Below, in pieces: positions 30,522 through 33,773 of a stretch of DNA of 33,773 bases (position 1 is its first letter; every line of letters starts with the position of its first letter). The translations under genes and the position numbers were made by a program. Origin of the DNA: Hyphococcus sp. (GTDB taxonomy: Bacteria > Pseudomonadota > Alphaproteobacteria > Caulobacterales > Parvularculaceae); assembly GCA_021776315.1 (NCBI GenBank), contig JAJFGD010000003.1, positions 1 through 33,773 of the forward strand. Reading direction: 5' to 3'. Under the pieces are notes generated by a model. The model did not search any database and was not told the DNA's origin. It saw only the letters and a list, made by a program, of their open reading frames with translations.

Positions 30522-31265
30522 ATGATTATTGATCAAAAAGATTCCAACCAAAAAGTCTTCCAAGTTACAGACGACCTCAACCAAATCACCGCAAGTGATT
30601 TTCGGGCTGGTTATGTACCACCAGAACTTGCTGTTTCAGACCATCCAGCCGTTTCTGCTGTTGCAACGCATATCAGCCGACCAAAGTTCATCATGGAAGG
30701 CCTGAAACGGTATGAGCGAGACCAGCGCGATTTTGACTTGGGCACGGAAGATACAAAACGCCACAGATTGCGAACGGTCGCCAATGCACATTGTGCCCCA
30801 GTACTGCACGAGATGAAAGAAGCTCTCAAGGTTGCTCAATCTAAGTTTGATCAATTGGAGGCAAAGCGAAAGCAGGCGTATGAGGCACCTAGAGTCGAAG
30901 TTGCGCAACGCCTTAATCAAATCAGAAACGAATTACAGTCGATGGATTCTGAGTCGCGTATACATCACATCGCGCGTGCATTGCGAGAAAACGACAACGA
31001 CACCATCGCGGCTATTGCTGCCTATCCTCAAAACGAAAATGTTTGCCCCAAGGCCTATTATTGGCAGGCAAGCCACGCTCATGAGGCTAACCATATGGGG
31101 CCAGATTCTTTAGTCCATCAAGACCTTGTTGCAGCCATAAACGGTTTAGAACGCTCAATAGAGTCCTTCGAGGTTGAGGCCGCGTTTTTTGGGGCTGGTG
31201 AAAATGATGCAGGCGAGGCGATCTATAACGCCGCAATAAATGCAGACTTCGAAGGGGGCAACTAA
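30522..31265 (+). CDS. Hypothetical protein, 247 aa, partly coiled coil
   Basis: Long ORF; heptad-like MKEALKVAQSKFDQLEAKRKQAYEAP; stop overlaps next start as TAATG. Confidence 0.7.
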   Translation: MIIDQKDSNQKVFQVTDDLNQITASDFRAGYVPPELAVSDHPAVSAVATHISRPKFIMEGLKRYERDQRDFDLGTEDTKRHRLRTVANAHCAPVLHEMKEALKVAQSKFDQLEAKRKQAYEAPRVEVAQRLNQIRNELQSMDSESRIHHIARALRENDNDTIAAIAAYPQNENVCPKAYYWQASHAHEANHMGPDSLVHQDLVAAINGLERSIESFEVEAAFFGAGENDAGEAIYNAAINADFEGGN

Positions 31266-31753
31266 TGCGTACTAATAAGATCATTCAAAACGGAGACGAA
31301 GCCAAGATTGCGGCCTTAATCGGTGAGGGGCTTTCTCTTCGGGAATTAGAAGATTGCACGCCATATACTTTCGGAGAACTTAGAACATTTCGCTCGCATG
31401 TCCTTAACGAAAAAGCTGCGAAGTCACTGGAAGTTGAATCTGGTGATTTTGTTCAAGAACTCGTCAATCAAAATTGTCGCCTAAAGACTCTACTTCAAAA
31501 CCACAAGCCGCGTGAAATCGAAACAACCCTCCGTATAGAGCAACGGCTAGGTGAAAACACAAAAGCATTAATCAGCCTACAGAAGGAAAAACTCTTAGAA
31601 GAACGCCAGAATGAAGAAAATGCAGAAAGCGCTCAAATTGGCGCGCTGGTCGCCAGTGTTCAAGCGGCCACTGAGGATTGCAAACAGTGCCGAAACTCCA
31701 TCAGAGAGGCGCTGAAGCCCCTTATTGAGGCGAATACTCATGACACAGAGTAA
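31265..31753 (+). CDS. Hypothetical protein with HTH-like N-terminus and coiled coil; candidate small-terminase analogue
   Basis: KIAALIGEGLSLRELEDCTPYTFGELRTFRSHV then a long helical region; immediately upstream of the terminase ATPase. Confidence 0.6.
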   Translation: MRTNKIIQNGDEAKIAALIGEGLSLRELEDCTPYTFGELRTFRSHVLNEKAAKSLEVESGDFVQELVNQNCRLKTLLQNHKPREIETTLRIEQRLGENTKALISLQKEKLLEERQNEENAESAQIGALVASVQAATEDCKQCRNSIREALKPLIEANTHDTE

Positions 31754-32546
31754 GGACGGATATCAGGCACTGGATAGGGCACTACAGAGGGATTTCTTCT
31801 TTAAGCAAAACAATTTGGTACCACTTCGATTTCAATTGGATTTGATGGAATTGGAACACGATGATTATCTCATCTTATGCAGTAGGAGATCAGGTAAGAC
31901 ATTTTCAGCCGCAGCATTGGCGGCACATCGGGCGTTAAATTATCCGGGTACTGATGTGCTATTCTGTTCGCCGACCGAACAACAAGCTAGAGAAACCATT
32001 AGAATCTGTAAGAATTTGATAATCGGTGCTTCTTGTGGTGCTGAAATCAGAAACTTCTACAACCTAGAGATTCAGTGTAAGAATAATTCCCGCATTTTGG
32101 GGGTGCAAACACAGCGCCCAGACAATTTGCGCGGTAAGGGGGCCAATGTCATCATTTTTGACGAAGCGGCCACAATATCCAATGAAGCATTTCAAACTTT
32201 GCTTCCTGTGTTGTCGGCAACAGAAAGGCCAAAATTCATTGCGTTGACCACTGCTAAAGGCAAGTCAGGTTGGTTCTATGATTTGTGGACAGATGAAACA
32301 GAAGAGGCGGTTAAGATCAAACTGACTGCGCTTGAGACTCCGCATATTTCAAAAGAGTTTCTCGAAAAAGCAAAGAAACGCATGAGTCCGACAACTTTTG
32401 AAAGGGAATACTTGTGTGAGTTTGGAGCGTCTGAATCTAGCTTCATTCCACAGCAAATTATTGACGATACTTTTCAGCCATTGGGCAATCTGGCAAATCA
32501 GGAGGATGCATGGACATTTCGCGAGTCGTTCACCATAGCAATATAA
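31740..32546 (+). CDS. Phage terminase large subunit, ATPase domain
   Basis: Walker A CSRRSGKTFSAA, Walker B VIIFDEAATIS, coupling motif ALTTAKGKSGWFYDLW, then FEREYLCEFGASESSFIP. Likely ATG at 31740; the track starts at 31725. Confidence 0.88.
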   Translation: MTQSKDGYQALDRALQRDFFFKQNNLVPLRFQLDLMELEHDDYLILCSRRSGKTFSAAALAAHRALNYPGTDVLFCSPTEQQARETIRICKNLIIGASCGAEIRNFYNLEIQCKNNSRILGVQTQRPDNLRGKGANVIIFDEAATISNEAFQTLLPVLSATERPKFIALTTAKGKSGWFYDLWTDETEEAVKIKLTALETPHISKEFLEKAKKRMSPTTFEREYLCEFGASESSFIPQQIIDDTFQPLGNLANQEDAWTFRESFTIAI

Positions 32547-33196
32547 TAGACTTAGGCCCTGACTTTGATCTATTGCAGAATCCACCTGTGCAGTTTTCGT
32601 TTTTCATCGGAGTCGATATTGGTAAAGCGCAAGACTCAACTGTCATCACAACAATTCAACGGAAAGATGTGAACTTTAAAAAAGTAAAGTATACAGAATA
32701 TAGTGTTCTCGATATTGTTAAGCTACCAAAAAAAGTAGACTTCGTAAAACAAGCACAACAAATTGCTGACTACTTAAGAAAAACAAACTTCAAAAATCAT
32801 TCATATGAATGTTGCGTTGATGCTAGCGGTGTTGGTGCGCCTGTTTGTGATTTCATCAAGAGTGAACATCCGGACGTTAAGATAAGACCAATTCATATAG
32901 TTTCAGGCGAAGGCAAAAAATACAATCGTTACAGTAGAAACTATCTGATCAATATGGTTCGAAACTGGATGGGCAAATCCAACTTTAAAATATCATCTGA
33001 CCTTGAAGAAGCTGATGAATTGAAGCGACAAATTGAAACGATTGAAGAAATCGAAACACAAGCGGGAAATATTCTCCTAAAGACTCAAACACAACATGAC
33101 GATCATTTGATGAGCCTCGCGCTTGCTTTAATCGAGCTTAACATAAAAGACAGAATTAGAGGCGGCACAACCGATTACCTTTTTTCACACCTCTAA
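32510..33196 (+). CDS. Phage terminase large subunit, RNase H-fold nuclease domain as a separate overlapping ORF
   Basis: FFIGVDIGKAQDSTVITTI, ECCVDASGVGAPVCDFI, HDDHLMSLALALIEL nuclease motifs. Own SD GGAGG at 32501-32505; overlaps the ATPase ORF by 37 nt in the -1 frame. Confidence 0.85.
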   Translation: MDISRVVHHSNIIDLGPDFDLLQNPPVQFSFFIGVDIGKAQDSTVITTIQRKDVNFKKVKYTEYSVLDIVKLPKKVDFVKQAQQIADYLRKTNFKNHSYECCVDASGVGAPVCDFIKSEHPDVKIRPIHIVSGEGKKYNRYSRNYLINMVRNWMGKSNFKISSDLEEADELKRQIETIEEIETQAGNILLKTQTQHDDHLMSLALALIELNIKDRIRGGTTDYLFSHL

Positions 33197-33295
33197 AGGG
33201 CTTTTACCATTTCTGGCAGTGCCTAAAACTGGCTTCAACGGCTGCTTTTCGCCAAGAGCGGCGCTCAATAATCATTTGCTTGCCATGCATACGAA

Positions 33296-33322
33296 AAAAC
33301 CCCGCACAAATGGCGGGGCTTT
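33296..33322. terminator. Hairpin terminator between convergent genes
   Basis: CCCCGC (33300-33305)/GCGGGG (33313-33318), with an upstream A6 that gives a T6 tract on the minus strand. Confidence 0.65.
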
Positions 33323-33343
33323 AGACGGTGAAACACATCTTGT

Positions 33344-33751
33344 TTAGTTGGATGTATTCGACCGACTTGAGTTGATGCTTACGGTGCTCACAACCTCACC
33401 ATAGTTGTCCATTAAGTCAGCCTTCATTTCAGCAAGGGCACTGTCAACGAGACTTTCATAAGCGTCACTGGACATTTCTGTCGCTGATGTCGTGAGGTCA
33501 AAAGACAATGCATATGTATATTGCGTGCCCGGTGTTTTCTCGGGGGCGATGTTAAAGTTGTTTGAACGCCCTGAATTGATACTAACGACCGAAACCTTTG
33601 GTGCTTCTTTCGGCGGTTTCTCGGCCTCAGATACTTCAGTCGGCTTTTTGAGTTTCTTTGGCTTCTTTTCATCCTCTGCGGAGGCGGTAACCCCAGCAAA
33701 TAACAAGGCAACAGCAGAGGCCGTCAGTGTAAGTGCAATATGTTTTTTCAT
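33344..33751 (-). CDS. Small exported protein with a duplicated VSxVSINSxRSNxxN motif
   Basis: Signal peptide MKKHIALTLTASAVALLFAGVTASAED, Lys/Pro/Glu-rich linker, VSVVSINSGRSNNFN mid-protein and VSTVSINSSRSNTSN at the C-terminus. Confidence 0.7.
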   Translation of the reverse strand: MKKHIALTLTASAVALLFAGVTASAEDEKKPKKLKKPTEVSEAEKPPKEAPKVSVVSINSGRSNNFNIAPEKTPGTQYTYALSFDLTTSATEMSSDAYESLVDSALAEMKADLMDNYGEVVSTVSINSSRSNTSN

Positions 33752-33773
33752 GTTCCATCCACCTTTCCTAGAT

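Noticed and set aside
32465-32546. Programmed -1 ribosomal frameshift joining the terminase halves
   Set aside because: No classic slippery heptamer in the permissible window; independent initiation at the SD-preceded ATG is simpler, though frameshifting cannot be excluded.
25499-33343. Direct att repeats flanking the island
   Set aside because: Compared the gap before int with the sequence after the terminase by eye and found no convincing shared core; the right end may lie outside the window.
1-33773. CRISPR arrays, tRNA or rRNA genes, transposases
   Set aside because: No regularly spaced repeats, no cloverleaf-like or rRNA sequence and no transposase ORF recognised on either strand.

Overview
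The window looks like alphaproteobacterial chromosome in two parts. (A) About 1-25.5 kb is host-type sequence: a nitrilase cut by the left edge, bactofilin plus M23 peptidase, bcp plus a ferritin-like DUF455 protein, a large AsmA/DUF3971-like gene interrupted by one in-frame TGA, tyrS/anmK, a TonB-dependent receptor, a pterin dehydratase, a ChvI/ChvG two-component system followed by EIIA and HPr with no hprK between, an RND efflux pair, a BlaI regulator with an M56-M23 fusion, and an alpha/beta hydrolase. (B) About 25.5-33.2 kb is an accessory island: tyrosine integrase, candidate small RNA, lone opposite-strand membrane protein, small ORFs, PrimPol-type primase without a helicase domain, a ~590 nt non-coding region with a predicted three-way-junction inverted-repeat structure, two unknown proteins, and a phage large terminase split into ATPase and nuclease ORFs. 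No portal or capsid gene follows the terminase; a terminator and an opposite-strand gene do. The best candidate for an undescribed system is this compact int-primpol-terL element, which may be a phage-satellite-like island or a decayed prophage. All calls come from reading motifs, frames and DNA by eye; no database search or folding program was run.
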